Notes: generated by a model from the letters alone, not told the origin. Numbered from the stretch's first letter, positions 17,132-26,491 are shown. The stretch is 64,000 nt of DNA from Embleya sp040605455 (GCF_040605455.1 NZ_JBEXCV010000018.1:21140-85139), one strand, 5' to 3'. A program made the numbers and translations.

Positions 17132-17671
17132 TCAGGCCGAGTGGCGGCGCAGTTCCAGCGTCGCCAGCGGGATGAAGCCGCCCGGGCCGGGCTCGGCGGA
17201 TGCGTCGGGGCCGGCGAGGCGGCGCAGCATGGCCAGGGCGATGCGTTCGCCCTGGGCCTTGGCCCGTTCCGCGCGCGGTCCGGCGAAGCCGCCGTCGACG
17301 CAGGCCCGCCAGAGCTGGACCCAGCGGCCGAAGTGTCGGGCGGTCAGCGGTTCGGCGCGGTGCAGCACGTGATGCACCGCGAACGCGTCGCCGCGGTAGT
17401 CGGCGGTGCGCAGCAGGGCGCGTTCCCAAAAGTCGGTGATCCGGGGCAGGTGTGCGTCCAGGTCGGTGCCGGCGATCCGGGTGAAGTAGGCGCCGATCAC
17501 CGGGTCGGCGAAGGCTGCGCCGTAGAAGCGGCGGAGCAGGGCTTCCAGGTCGGCGCGGGTGTCGATGTCGGCGCGGCCGACGGCGGGCGGGGCGGTGTCC
17601 CCGGGCGGCGCGTCCCGGGCGGGGGTCGTCCGCGGTGTGAGGTCCATCGGTCGTCGCCGGTCGCCGTGCAT
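17132..17671 (-). CDS. Truncated haemoglobin-like protein (group III type)
   Basis: The 179-residue protein carries a truncated-globin fold from about residue 33. FYGAAFADPVIGAYF is followed by LPRITDFWERALL, DAFAVHHVLH with the probable proximal His, and RWVQLWRACVD. This pattern matches group III truncated globins, implicated in oxygen, NO or redox chemistry. About 30 N-terminal residues are a low-complexity extension. TAAGGT (17679-17684) ends 7 nt before ATG 17671, supporting this leaderless start; ATG 17647 is the alternative. Confidence 0.88.
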   Translation of the reverse strand: MHGDRRRPMDLTPRTTPARDAPPGDTAPPAVGRADIDTRADLEALLRRFYGAAFADPVIGAYFTRIAGTDLDAHLPRITDFWERALLRTADYRGDAFAVHHVLHRAEPLTARHFGRWVQLWRACVDGGFAGPRAERAKAQGERIALAMLRRLAGPDASAEPGPGGFIPLATLELRRHSA

Positions 17672-17904
17672 ACCTACCACCTTAGGGTGCGGGCGGCGCG
17701 TGGACCCGGGCCGAACGCCCGGGCGGGTGGAGTCCGTGGACCCCACCCGGCCGGTCTGTGCCGGAGCCGCCGTCCGCGCCGGTGGACGACGGGTCCGCTC
17801 GTGGTGTCGTGACCGGGCACCCCGGTGGGCCCGGCCACGACCTTGCGGTCACGAAGCGGTGAAGGCGGCCGCGTTCGTGGCCGCGTCTTCGGGGGCGGCC
17901 CTGG

Positions 17905-18212
17905 CTCAGGCCGTTGTGGATCGCGGCCGCGAGTTCGCCGTTGGTGGTGTCACCGCTGAACTCCCAGAAGAACGCGCCGCGCAGGTTCTGCGCCTTGGCC
18001 CAGCTCATCTTGGAGTTGACGGTGGCCGGGGTGTCGTAGCTCCATCAGTTGCTCCCGCACTTGGCGTACGCGGTGCCGGCGATGGTGCCGGTGCCGGTGC
18101 CGGGGCAGCTGCTCTTGCCGGTGTTCTTGATGGTCCAGCTGCCGCCGAAGCCGGAGCCCCAGTCGGAGGTCTTGACGAACGTGGCGGTGAGAGTAGGAAA
18201 GGTCTGGACCAT
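17905..18212 (-). pseudogene. Relic of a CBM2-GH18 chitinase
   Basis: From the ATG at 18212 a carbohydrate-binding-module-2-like fragment (TFVKTSDWGSGFGGSWTIKN) passes directly into the C-terminal part of a GH18 chitinase (GTIAGTAYAKCGSN). A TGA then replaces one Trp codon of the expected CGSNWW, and the same frame resumes as WSYDTPATVNSKMSWAKAQN and GAFFWEFSGDTTNGEL. Signal peptide and most of the catalytic barrel are missing. The result is an internally deleted, nonsense-mutated gene still attached to a chitinase-type promoter. Confidence 0.8.
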
Positions 18213-18246
18213 AGGTCAATGGTCTGTACCAAAATGGTCTGGACCA
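18200..18246. promoter_or_regulatory. Three DasR-operator-like repeats in the relic chitinase promoter
   Basis: AGGTCTGGACCA (18200-18211), TGGTCTGTACCA (18220-18231) and TGGTCTGGACCA (18235-18246) resemble the streptomycete dre element TGGTCTAGACCA. That element binds DasR, the GlcNAc-responsive regulator of chitinases, and similar direct repeats occur in chitinase promoters. The copies now drive no intact gene. Confidence 0.65.
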
Positions 18247-18354
18247 ACCGCCCTGCCTCGCGCCGGAAATGCCGCACGCGGGCCCGAAGGGCTCGCGTGA
18301 TCCGGGGCTTTGCCGAACTTGCCGAAATTTGCCGCGCGTTGGCCGGATGTGGCT

Positions 18355-18975
18355 TCAGCGTCGAGCGGGCGCGTACGGCGCGCCGGGTGCGGGTGCGGTG
18401 CCGTCCACGGCCGCGCGCCAGCGGTCGTGCAGCCACATCTGGGTGCGCCGGCGGGCGGCCCGTTCGTCCCATTGCACGTCGCGCTCGTAGGTCAGCACGG
18501 ACAGATCCCCGGCGAGCACCGCCCATGTGTAGAGCCCGTTGATGTGACGCGCGTTGACCCGCATTCCGCTCACCGAGGCGGCCCGACCGGCCGCGGTGCC
18601 GATGGTCTCGTCGTGTTGCGCGACCCACTGCACGGTCAGTCCCTCGGCGTGCAGCGGATCCACGTGGTGCCAGAACGCCTCGGCGGCGGCGTGCGCCTCC
18701 TCGGTGCCGGGCAACGGGCCCGGGCGCGGGCCCTCCAGCCGGGTCCAGCCCAGCAGCGTGCCGTCGGCGCGGTCCACCACCACGCTGGCGTGCGGCCCGC
18801 CCGGGCGCGGGTGGGTGGCGGGTTGGTGGCGCACGACCACGACGGGGCGTTCGTCGTGCCAGGCGTAGTCGAGCGCCGTGAGTATCCAGGTGCGGGGTAT
18901 CGACAGTCGGCACTTCGCCAGCAGAGCGGCGACGGCGGTGGTGACGTCGGTGTCCCTGCCGGGGAACAGGGTCAT
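18355..18975 (-). CDS. Hypothetical cytosolic protein
   Basis: 206 residues with no family I recognise. It has no signal peptide or membrane segment. It contains alternating beta-like segments (DERPVVVVRHQPA, HASVVVDRADGTLLG), an EAFWHHVDPLHAEG segment and a Trp-rich C-terminal half (VQWVAQHDETIG, LYTWAVLAGDLS, RRRTQMWLHDRW). The gene follows a small leaderless gene on the same strand after 46 bp, so the two are probably one operon. A GGTCAT/GTCCT context gives no clear Shine-Dalgarno. Confidence 0.65.
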   Translation of the reverse strand: MTLFPGRDTDVTTAVAALLAKCRLSIPRTWILTALDYAWHDERPVVVVRHQPATHPRPGGPHASVVVDRADGTLLGWTRLEGPRPGPLPGTEEAHAAAEAFWHHVDPLHAEGLTVQWVAQHDETIGTAAGRAASVSGMRVNARHINGLYTWAVLAGDLSVLTYERDVQWDERAARRRTQMWLHDRWRAAVDGTAPAPGAPYAPARR

Positions 18976-19021
18976 GGTGCGTCCTCGCGGTCGTGCGGGA
19001 TTCGAACGGGGTCGGAGCGGA

Positions 19022-19351
19022 TCAGGACGGTGCGGCGGCCGCGGCGAACGCGGTGGGCTCGCGCACCGGGTCGGGCCCGAGGGGCCCGGAGGCGACTTCG
19101 GCGCCGCCCGGATCCGCGAACGCCGCCAGTTTGCCGCACACCTGTTCGGTGCCGCCGTCGAGGGTGAGCCCACCGGTCGACGGACGGGCACTGCGGGCGG
19201 CGTGGCGTCGCGTCGGCGGTCGGGCGCCCCGGGCGTCGGCGGGTCGCGCCGGTACGCCGGGAGCCCGCGTTCGGGCGTGGTCTAAACCCCTGGCGTCCGC
19301 GATCAGTGCCGGGGCGTCGGCCGAGGGAGGCGGCGCACAGGAGTTCTCCAT
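19022..19351 (-). CDS. Small hypothetical protein
   Basis: A 109-residue Ala/Pro/Arg-rich protein, unrecognised. Support for it being real: TAGGGT ends 7 nt before ATG 19351, the leaderless arrangement used elsewhere in this window, and it lies 46 bp upstream of a co-directional gene. The middle (about 28-65) is basic and probably disordered. The C-terminal third (GGLTLDGGTEQVCGKLAAFA) looks more ordered. Confidence 0.5.
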   Translation of the reverse strand: MENSCAPPPSADAPALIADARGLDHARTRAPGVPARPADARGARPPTRRHAARSARPSTGGLTLDGGTEQVCGKLAAFADPGGAEVASGPLGPDPVREPTAFAAAAAPS

Positions 19352-19551
19352 GAACCGGACCCTAACGATCGGCGGGCCGGATGAGAACAAGTTCCACTGC
19401 TTCCATACGCTACCGTACGGACATTTGCCCGTGGTTGGGCGAGCTCGTGCCCGGTCGGTGCTTCCGTTCGTGTGACGCGGGGCACGAACTCGAGGAAGCG
19501 TGGGTGCCGTTGGGCTAGGGTCCGGGCAACCCCGCTCGGGAAGGAGCGCGC

Positions 19552-20532
19552 GTGTCCCCCACCGTCGACACCGATCTGCTCGTCATCGGTGCGGGCCCGA
19601 CCGGCCTGTACGCCGCCTACTACGCGGGCTTCCGGGGCCTGCGCACCGCACTCCTGGATTCGCTGCCCGAACCCGGCGGGCAGATCTCCGCGATGTACCC
19701 GGAGAAGATGATCTACGACGTCGCGGGATTCCCGGCGATCAAGGGCCAGGACCTGGTGGACGCGCTGGTCGAGCAGGCCGCGCCGTTCGAGCCGAGCTAT
19801 CTGCTCGGCCATCGCGCCGAGCAGTTGGCGCAGGACGACGACGGCGTCACGATCACCTGCGCGAGCGGCCTGGTGGTGCGGGCCAAGGTGGTCCTGATCA
19901 GCGGCGGGATCGGTACCTTCAGCCCGCGTCCGCTGCCCGCCGCCGACGCGTTCACCGGCGACGGGGTGCGCTACTTCGTGCCGCGCCTGTCGGATCTGGC
20001 CGGGCTGGACGTGCTGATCGTGGGCGGCGGCGATTCGGCGTTCGACTGGGCCACCAGCCTGGAGCCGGTCGCCAAGTCGATCACGCTGGTGCATCGCCGG
20101 GACAAGTTCCGCGCCCACGAGCACACCGTGCGCCGGGTGCTGGCCTCGACCACCGAGGTGATCACCTCCGCCGAGGTCACCGCGCTGCACGGCGACGGAC
20201 AGGTACGAGCCGCGGACGTGGTCGCCAAGGCCGACGGCGCGGTGCGCACCCTCCCGGTGCAGGCGGTGGTGGCCGCCTTGGGCTTCATCGCCGACCTGGG
20301 CCCGATGACGCACTGGGGCCTGGAGCAGCGCAAGCGGCACATCGTGGTGAACCAGGCGATGCGCACCAACCTGACGCGGGTCTTCGCGGCCGGCGACATC
20401 GTCGACTACGACGGCAAGGTCAAGTTGATCGCCACCGGGTTCGGCGAGGCGGCCACGGCGGTCAACAACGCGATGACCGTGGTCGATCCGTCGGCGCACG
20501 TCTTTCCGGGGCATTCTTCGGACGTGCCGTAG
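19552..20532 (+). CDS. Ferredoxin/flavodoxin--NADP+ reductase, thioredoxin-reductase-like
   Basis: A 326-residue flavoprotein that transfers electrons between NADPH and ferredoxin or flavodoxin. The FAD motif is VIGAGPTGLYAAY (about 11-23) and the NADPH motif VLIVGGGDSAFDWA (about 161-174). The C-terminal FAD motif is NLTRVFAAGDIVDYDG. It lacks the CxxC pair of true thioredoxin reductases between the two halves, as in the TrxR-like FNR family. GTG 19552 follows GAAGGAG, and TAGGGT lies further upstream. A plausible partner is the ferredoxin at 3107, though they are not linked. Confidence 0.92.
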   Translation: MSPTVDTDLLVIGAGPTGLYAAYYAGFRGLRTALLDSLPEPGGQISAMYPEKMIYDVAGFPAIKGQDLVDALVEQAAPFEPSYLLGHRAEQLAQDDDGVTITCASGLVVRAKVVLISGGIGTFSPRPLPAADAFTGDGVRYFVPRLSDLAGLDVLIVGGGDSAFDWATSLEPVAKSITLVHRRDKFRAHEHTVRRVLASTTEVITSAEVTALHGDGQVRAADVVAKADGAVRTLPVQAVVAALGFIADLGPMTHWGLEQRKRHIVVNQAMRTNLTRVFAAGDIVDYDGKVKLIATGFGEAATAVNNAMTVVDPSAHVFPGHSSDVP

Positions 20533-20814
20533 GGGGCTCGGCCGAGGCCGCTTCGCCTTCGGGCAGGTGCGGCGGTTCGGATGTGGCCCGTGTCGGGCGC
20601 CGTGGTGCGGGGCTCCAGTTTCGTGGGCCGGGTGTCGGCTGTCGGCTGTCGGCTCGGTGATATTGCCGGGTGGCGTGGCATTGTCGGGCAGCGCTCCGGG
20701 GGCGATTTCTGGCCGACCCCGGCCGAAAAGCGGAATAGGCACTTGTTGCCTCGGCGGATGACTCGATAGGCTCACGCAGTCGCAGATATCGATCCATTGT
20801 TGTCGAAGGACGTC

Positions 20815-20982
20815 ATGACGCTCGTGGTGCCGGTCACCGCCTCCACGCCCGGAGTCTCCTCCCGGCGGGTCGAGGCCGTCGCGCCCTGCGGCGCGGCCGT
20901 GCGCCGTCCGCGAACTCCCCTGTGTACCCGCCGGCATGTCGATTTCGGCCGCGTGCACAGCTCGGCCTGTCGCACCCGCTGA
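20815..20982 (+). CDS. Cysteine leader peptide 1 (upstream of ABC/monooxygenase operon)
   Basis: A 55-codon frame whose C-terminus CTRRHVDFGRVHSSACR matches the actinobacterial putative leader peptides (R-x-H-V-D-x-x-R-V...C-R) found before sulfur and cysteine genes. The shorter frame beginning at GTG in the second half could be the translated part. Ribosomes stalling at the terminal Cys codon would report Cys-tRNA shortage. A plausible promoter is TTGCCT...TAGGCT at about 20745-20773. A 245-bp space with a strong hairpin follows before the transporter genes. Confidence 0.7.
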   Translation: MTLVVPVTASTPGVSSRRVEAVAPCGAAVRRPRTPLCTRRHVDFGRVHSSACRTR

Positions 20983-21010
20983 TCCCCGCGGACCGGGCTG
21001 CTCCGCCGCC

Positions 21011-21052
21011 GGACGCTCGCCGGCGATCCCCGTGATCGCCGGCCGGCCGTCC
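21011..21052 (+). promoter_or_regulatory. Candidate attenuator hairpin after leader 1
   Basis: GCCGGCGATC (21019-21028) pairs with GATCGCCGGC (21034-21043) around a 5-nt loop, extended by outer GGACG/CGTCC. It begins 28 bp past the leader stop and 175 bp before the first operon gene. Confidence 0.55.
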
Positions 21053-21226
21053 GCCCGCCGTTCCACGACCTCCCCCTCGATTCGCCGCGTCCCGCGCCGG
21101 CGTGATTTCTGACGCGCCTTTTCTGCGCGCGCCGTTCCCGACGCCGCGCATTCGCGCGAATCGACGGTTATCCCTGCCCGAAATCGCGCGCACCGCCGCG
21201 TGAATTCGCCATGCCCGGAGATTCCC

Positions 21227-22873
21227 ATGCGCTTTTCGGTATTCCCCGCCTCCGCCCATCCTCGAAGACTGCGCCGCACCGCCGGTACCGGCGCCGCCAT
21301 GGCGGCCCTCGTGCTGCTGGCCGGCGCCTGCAACGGCGCCGGCGACAAGGCCGCGAACTCCGCCGAGGTCGGCCCGCCGCAGTCCGGCGGCACGCTCACC
21401 TTCGCGCTGGCCGCCGACCCCACGTGCCTGGACCCGCAGCAGTTCGGCGCGAACGCGAGCCTGAACGTGGGCCGCCAGATCGTCGACTCGCTGACCGACC
21501 AGGACGGGAAGACCGGCGAGATCAAGCCGTGGCTGGCCACCTCGTGGGAGGTGGACCCGCAGGCCACCCACTTCACCTTCCACCTGCGTCCGGGCGTCAC
21601 CTTCGCGGACGGCACGCCGCTGGACGGCGCCGCGGTCAAGGCCAACCTCGACGGGGTGGTCGCGCTGGGCGCCAAGGCCACCATCGCGGGCAGCTACCTC
21701 ACCGGGTACCGGGGCACCACCGTGCTGGACCCGGCCGCCGTGCGGGTGGAATTCGCCGCGCCCAGCGCCCAGTTCCTCCAGGCCACCTCGACCATGTCGC
21801 TGGGGCTGCTCTCCCCCGCCACCTTGGCCAAGACCGCCGAGCAGCGCTGCCAGGGCGATCTGGTCGGCTCCGGACCGTTCACGCTGCGCTCCTACAAGCC
21901 GAACCAGAGCGTGGAGTTGGCCAAGCGGGCCGGCTACGCGTGGGGCTCGTCGCTGTTCGCCCATCCGGGCGAGGCGTACCTGGACAAGCTGGTGTTCAAG
22001 ATCGTGCCCGAGTCCGGCGTACGCGCCGGCAGCCTGGAGTCCGCGCAGGTGGACGCGATCAGCGACGTGCAGCCGCAGGACGAGGGGCGGTTCGCCTCCG
22101 GCTACACCGTGCTGACCCGGCCCAACCCGGGCGTCGTTTTCAACCTCCAGGCCAACGTGTCCCGGCCGATCCTGGCCGAGGACGCGGTCCGGCGGGCGAT
22201 CCAGAAGGCGGTGAACCGGCCCGAGTTGGCGCAGACCGTGCTCACCTCCAAGTACAAGGCCGCCACCTCGCCGCTGGCCTCGGTCACTCCCGGCTGGGTG
22301 GACCTGTCCGCGCAGCTGGGCTACGACCCGGAGGGCGCCAAGCGGCTGTTGGAGGAGGCGGGCTGGAAGGTCGGTTCGGACGGCGTGCGGGTCAAGGACG
22401 GGCGCCGGCTCAGCGTGGACGTGATCTTCGCGCCGCTGTTCAACGCCAGCCAGTCCGTCCTGGAACTGGTCCAGCAGGAACTGCGCAAGGTCGGCGTGGA
22501 CCTGCGGCTGCGCAAGCTCGCCGCCGGTGAGCAGAACCAGGTGCAGAACTCGGGCGACTACGACTTCGCGTACTACAACATCACCCGCTCGGACCCGGAC
22601 ATCCTGCGCTCCCTGTTCAGTACCAGGACGGTCAACCGGCTCAGGATCGCCTCGGGCGACCTGGACACCGTGCTGGACGACCAATCGCAGAGCCTGGACC
22701 CGGCGCAGCGCAACGCGAAGGTCGCCGAGGCTCAGCGGATCGTCGCCGACCGGGCGTATGTGATCCCGCTGTTCGAGCTGTCCCAGGTGCACGGGCTGGG
22801 TCCCAAGGTGCACGGGCTGAGCTTCGAGGCGTCCTCGCGCCTGCAGTTCCACGATACGTGGCTGAGCAACTGA
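21227..22873 (+). CDS. Family-5 ABC transporter solute-binding lipoprotein
   Basis: 548-residue extracytoplasmic binding protein of the peptide/nickel (SBP_bac_5) class. The lipobox is LLAGAC (Cys around residue 36). Typical motifs are GGTLTFALAADPTCLDP, LATSWEVDPQATHFTFHLRP (substrate-channel entrance) and VRRAIQKAVNRPEL. ATG 21227 has GGAG 6-7 nt upstream; an in-frame ATG at 21200 is less suitable. The stop overlaps the permease start. Under a Cys leader and with an FMN monooxygenase at the end of the operon, the ligand is probably a sulfur-containing organic compound, not an ordinary peptide (inference). Confidence 0.93.
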   Translation: MRFSVFPASAHPRRLRRTAGTGAAMAALVLLAGACNGAGDKAANSAEVGPPQSGGTLTFALAADPTCLDPQQFGANASLNVGRQIVDSLTDQDGKTGEIKPWLATSWEVDPQATHFTFHLRPGVTFADGTPLDGAAVKANLDGVVALGAKATIAGSYLTGYRGTTVLDPAAVRVEFAAPSAQFLQATSTMSLGLLSPATLAKTAEQRCQGDLVGSGPFTLRSYKPNQSVELAKRAGYAWGSSLFAHPGEAYLDKLVFKIVPESGVRAGSLESAQVDAISDVQPQDEGRFASGYTVLTRPNPGVVFNLQANVSRPILAEDAVRRAIQKAVNRPELAQTVLTSKYKAATSPLASVTPGWVDLSAQLGYDPEGAKRLLEEAGWKVGSDGVRVKDGRRLSVDVIFAPLFNASQSVLELVQQELRKVGVDLRLRKLAAGEQNQVQNSGDYDFAYYNITRSDPDILRSLFSTRTVNRLRIASGDLDTVLDDQSQSLDPAQRNAKVAEAQRIVADRAYVIPLFELSQVHGLGPKVHGLSFEASSRLQFHDTWLSN

Positions 22874-23805
22874 TGCGCGGCTATCTGGTGCGCCGGCTGT
22901 TGCAGGCGGTGGTGGTGCTGTGGGCGGCGTTCACCGTGTCGTTCGTCGTGTTGTTCCTGCTGCCGGGCGATTCGTTGTCGATCAAGCTCGGCGGCCTGGA
23001 GGGCACCGCCACGCGGGAGCAGATCGACGCGGTGCGCGGCGCGAACGGACTCGACGACCCGGTCTACGTGCAGTACGCCCATGCGCTGGGAGACACGCTC
23101 ACCGGCGATCTGGGCACGTCGGCGCAGACGGGGGCTCCGGTGGCGCGCACGATCGTGGACGCGCTGCCGCAGACGCTGGAGTTGACCGGTGTGGCGATCG
23201 TGTTGGCGGTGCTCGGCGGCGGTGGGGTGGCGTTGGCCGCGACGTTCACCCGGCTGCGGGCGCTGCGTCAGGTGTTGATGTCGCTGCCGGCGATCGGGAT
23301 CTCGATGCCGGGCTTTTGGGTGGGGTTGCTGCTGGTGCAGGTGGTGTCCTTCCAGTGGGGCCTGTTGCCGGCGATGGGCAACCAGGGTTTGGAGAGTCTG
23401 GTGTTGCCTGCGTTCACGTTGGCGCTGCCGGCGGGCGCGATGATCGCGCAGGTGTTGGCGAAGAGCATGACCACCGCGCTGGCCGAGCCGTACGTGGAGA
23501 CCGCGCGGGCCAAGGGCGCGGGCCGGGTGCGGATCCATCTGCGGCATGCGCTGCGCAACGCGTCGCTGCCGGCGCTCACGCTGGCGGCGGTGGTGTCGGG
23601 GAACGTGCTGGTGGAGTCGGTGGTGGTGGAGACGGTGTTCTCCCGGGCCGGGATCGGCCGGCTGACGGCTGCCGCGGTGGACACCCAGGACGTGGCGATG
23701 GTGCAGGGCGTGGTGCTTTTCGCGGCGCTGGTGTTCGTGGTGGTCGCGCTGGCGGTGGACCTGCTGTATCCGGTGCTGGATCCGCGCGTGGGAAGGACGG
23801 TGTGA
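22873..23805 (+). CDS. ABC transporter permease (DppB type)
   Basis: 310-residue inner-membrane permease. N-terminal MRGYLVRRLLQAVVVLWAAF is the first helix typical of DppB/OppB proteins. The EAA-loop region is VETARAKGAGRVRIHLRHAL, and about six helices are visible. The start ATG overlaps the solute-binding-protein stop (TGATG). It pairs with the next permease. Confidence 0.94.
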   Translation: MRGYLVRRLLQAVVVLWAAFTVSFVVLFLLPGDSLSIKLGGLEGTATREQIDAVRGANGLDDPVYVQYAHALGDTLTGDLGTSAQTGAPVARTIVDALPQTLELTGVAIVLAVLGGGGVALAATFTRLRALRQVLMSLPAIGISMPGFWVGLLLVQVVSFQWGLLPAMGNQGLESLVLPAFTLALPAGAMIAQVLAKSMTTALAEPYVETARAKGAGRVRIHLRHALRNASLPALTLAAVVSGNVLVESVVVETVFSRAGIGRLTAAAVDTQDVAMVQGVVLFAALVFVVVALAVDLLYPVLDPRVGRTV

Positions 23806-23807
23806 CG

Positions 23808-24668
23808 ATGGCGGCCGGTTTCGCGACGGATGTGTTGCCCGCCGCTCGTGGGCATGCGCGGTTCGTGCTGCGCCGTCCCGGGTTGTTGCTGTCGCTGGTG
23901 GTGTTCGCGCTCGTGGTGCTCGCGGCGCTGTTCCCGCGGCTGTTCACCGACGGCGATCCGCTGGTGGGCACGCCGCGGGACAAGTTGCGGGGGCCGAGCG
24001 CGGAGCACCTGTTCGGAACGGATCAGCTCGGGCGTGATCTGTTCACCCGGGTGGTACACGCCAGTTCGCTGTCGTTGCGGGCGACGTTCGTGGCGGTGGC
24101 GGTGGCCCTCGTGGTGGGCGGGGTGCTCGGGTTGTTGTCCGGGTTCTTCGGCGGGTGGCTGGACGACGTGGTGATGCGGGTGGTCGACGTGTTGCAGGCG
24201 ATTCCGCGGCTGTTGTTGTCGCTTGCGCTGGTCGGCGCGCTGGGCTTCGGCACCACGAAGGTGGCCGTCGCGGTGGGGGTGGCCAGCGTCGCCGGCTTCG
24301 CGCGGGTGATGCGGGCGGAGGTGCTGCGGGTGCGCTCGTCGGTGTACGTGGAGGCGGCGCGGGCGAGCGGGGTGCGGTCGGGCGGGATTCTGGCCCGGCA
24401 TGTGTTGCCGAATGCGTCCGGGCCGGTGTTGGTGATGGCCGCGTTGGAGTTCGGCATCGCGATCCTGTCCGTGTCGGCGCTGAGCTTCCTGGGCTTCGGC
24501 GCTCCGCCGCCGACACCGGAGTGGGGTGTGCTGGTCGCCGACGGGCGCAACTTCGTGGCGACCGCGTGGTGGTTGACCACATTTCCCGGCCTGGTGATCG
24601 CGGCGACGGTGCTGTCCGCGAACCGCATCTCGCGGGCCTTGGACGGAGAGCGGAGGCAGGATCGATGA
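23808..24668 (+). CDS. ABC transporter permease (DppC type)
   Basis: 286-residue partner permease. It has the N-terminal helix of the OppC_N type (RPGLLLSLVVFALVVLAALF), then HLFGTDQLGRDLFTRVV, the DppC signature, and EAA-loop VEAARASGVRSGGILARHVL. ATG 23808 is 11 nt from GGAAGG; GTG 23802, which overlaps the previous stop as GTGA, is an equally plausible start. The stop overlaps the ATPase start. Confidence 0.94.
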   Translation: MAAGFATDVLPAARGHARFVLRRPGLLLSLVVFALVVLAALFPRLFTDGDPLVGTPRDKLRGPSAEHLFGTDQLGRDLFTRVVHASSLSLRATFVAVAVALVVGGVLGLLSGFFGGWLDDVVMRVVDVLQAIPRLLLSLALVGALGFGTTKVAVAVGVASVAGFARVMRAEVLRVRSSVYVEAARASGVRSGGILARHVLPNASGPVLVMAALEFGIAILSVSALSFLGFGAPPPTPEWGVLVADGRNFVATAWWLTTFPGLVIAATVLSANRISRALDGERRQDR

Positions 24669-26491
24669 GCGAGACGTCGAAGGGACTCGCCGGGGGCTCC
24701 CCCCGGGTCGAGGCCGGGGTCGAGGCCGGGTCGGTGGGCGCGGATCGGGCGGTGGGCGTAGGGCGCGTGGCCGCGGATCGGGCGGTGGACGCGGGCCGGG
24801 GGGTCGGTACGGATCGGGCGGTGGGCGCGCTGTCGGTGGTGGAGGCCCCGGATGCCCCGCTGTTGGACATTCGGGGCCTGCGCGTGTCCTACCGGACCTC
24901 GAACGGCCCGGTGGACGCGGTGACCACCGCGGACCTGACCGTGGGGGCGGGCGAAGTGGTGGCCGTGGTCGGCGAGTCGGGCTCGGGCAAGAGCACCACC
25001 GCGCACGCGATCGTCGGCCTGTTGCCGGCCGGTGGCCGGGTCGGCGCGGGTCGGGCGTTGTTCGAGGGCCGTGATCTGCTGACGTTGCGCGAGCGCGAAC
25101 TGCGCGAGGTACGCGGGCGGTCGATCGGGTTCATCCCGCAGGACCCGATGGTCTCGCTCAACCCGGTGCGGCGGATCGGCGATCAGGTCGCCGAGGCACT
25201 GATCGTGCACGGGCTGGCGAGCGGCAAGGCGGCGCAGGAGCGCGCGGTGGCCGCGCTCGGCGAGGCAGGCCTGCCCGAACCCGCCACGAGGGCACGGCAG
25301 TTTCCGCACGAGTTGTCCGGCGGCATGCGCCAGCGGGTGCTGATCGCGATCGCGCTGGCCTGCCAGCCCCGGCTGGTCATCGCCGACGAACCCACCAGCG
25401 CGCTCGATGTCACCGTGCAGCGGCAGATCCTGGACCACATCGACGAGCTCACCCACGCGCACGGCACCGCGATGCTGCTGATCACCCACGACCTGGGCGT
25501 GGCCGCCGACCGCGCCCAGCGGGTGGTGGTGATGTCCCAGGGCACGGTGGTCGAGCAGGGGCCGGCGGCGCGGATCCTGACCGATCCCGAACACCCGTAC
25601 ACCCGAGCGCTGATCGCCGCCGCACCGAGCCTGACCACCCGTCGGGCGCGTGCGCGTCCGGTGCGCGAACCCGTCCCGCGAGCCGAGCCGTTGCTGACCG
25701 TGACGGGGCTGGTGAAGGAGTTCGCGCTGCCGAAGACCAAGGAGGGCGCCCGCATGCTGCGCGCGGTGGACGACGTCTCGTTCACGGTGCGCCGAGGCGA
25801 GACGTTCGCGCTGGTCGGCGAGTCGGGTTCGGGGAAGTCGACCACGGTGCGGATGATCCTGGGCCTGGAAGCGCCCAGCGCGGGCCGGATCCTGATCGAG
25901 GGACGGGACACGACCCGACCCGGGCGCGGCGAGTTGCGCGCGCTGCGCCGACGCATGCAGTTGGTTTACCAGAACCCGTACGCCTCGCTGGATCCGCGCT
26001 TCACGGTGTCCGAGATCGTCGAGGAGCCGCTGCGCGCCTACCGGGTCGGCAGTCGGGCGCAGCAGCGGGCCCGGGCGTCGGCGTTGATCGATCAGGTGGC
26101 GCTGCCCGAGGGTGTGCTGCGCCGCAAGCCGGCCGAGTTGTCCGGTGGGCAGCGGCAACGGGTGGCGATTGCCCGGGCGTTGGCGCTGAAGCCGGATCTG
26201 GTGGTGTGTGACGAGCCGGTGTCCGCGTTGGACGTCTCGGTCCAGGCGCAGATCCTGGAGTTGCTGGGTGGGCTCCAGGACGAGTTGGGGATCAGTTACC
26301 TGTTCATTTCGCACGACCTCGCGGTGGTGCGTCAGATCGCCGACCGGGTGGGCGTGTTGCAGGCCGGTCGGCTGGTCGAGAAGGGCGGTTGCGAGCAGGT
26401 GCTCTCGGCGCCCACGCACCCGTACACGCGCGAGCTGATCGCGGCCATCCCCGGGCGCCGGCGCCCGCAACCGTTGGGAGCGGTGTCATGA
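24665..26491 (+). CDS. Fused double ATPase of the ABC importer (DppD-DppF type)
   Basis: 608 residues with two complete nucleotide-binding domains, powering the importer. Walker A GESGSGKST occurs at about 103 and 385, with signatures ELSGGMRQR and ELSGGQRQR and Walker B LVIADEP and LVVCDEP. Each half ends with the oligopeptide-type HPYTRALIAA/HPYTRELIAA extension. The first 60 residues are an unusual linker of imperfect DRAV-containing repeats encoded by near-identical DNA. ATGA overlaps join it to genes on both sides. Confidence 0.95.
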   Translation: MSETSKGLAGGSPRVEAGVEAGSVGADRAVGVGRVAADRAVDAGRGVGTDRAVGALSVVEAPDAPLLDIRGLRVSYRTSNGPVDAVTTADLTVGAGEVVAVVGESGSGKSTTAHAIVGLLPAGGRVGAGRALFEGRDLLTLRERELREVRGRSIGFIPQDPMVSLNPVRRIGDQVAEALIVHGLASGKAAQERAVAALGEAGLPEPATRARQFPHELSGGMRQRVLIAIALACQPRLVIADEPTSALDVTVQRQILDHIDELTHAHGTAMLLITHDLGVAADRAQRVVVMSQGTVVEQGPAARILTDPEHPYTRALIAAAPSLTTRRARARPVREPVPRAEPLLTVTGLVKEFALPKTKEGARMLRAVDDVSFTVRRGETFALVGESGSGKSTTVRMILGLEAPSAGRILIEGRDTTRPGRGELRALRRRMQLVYQNPYASLDPRFTVSEIVEEPLRAYRVGSRAQQRARASALIDQVALPEGVLRRKPAELSGGQRQRVAIARALALKPDLVVCDEPVSALDVSVQAQILELLGGLQDELGISYLFISHDLAVVRQIADRVGVLQAGRLVEKGGCEQVLSAPTHPYTRELIAAIPGRRRPQPLGAVS

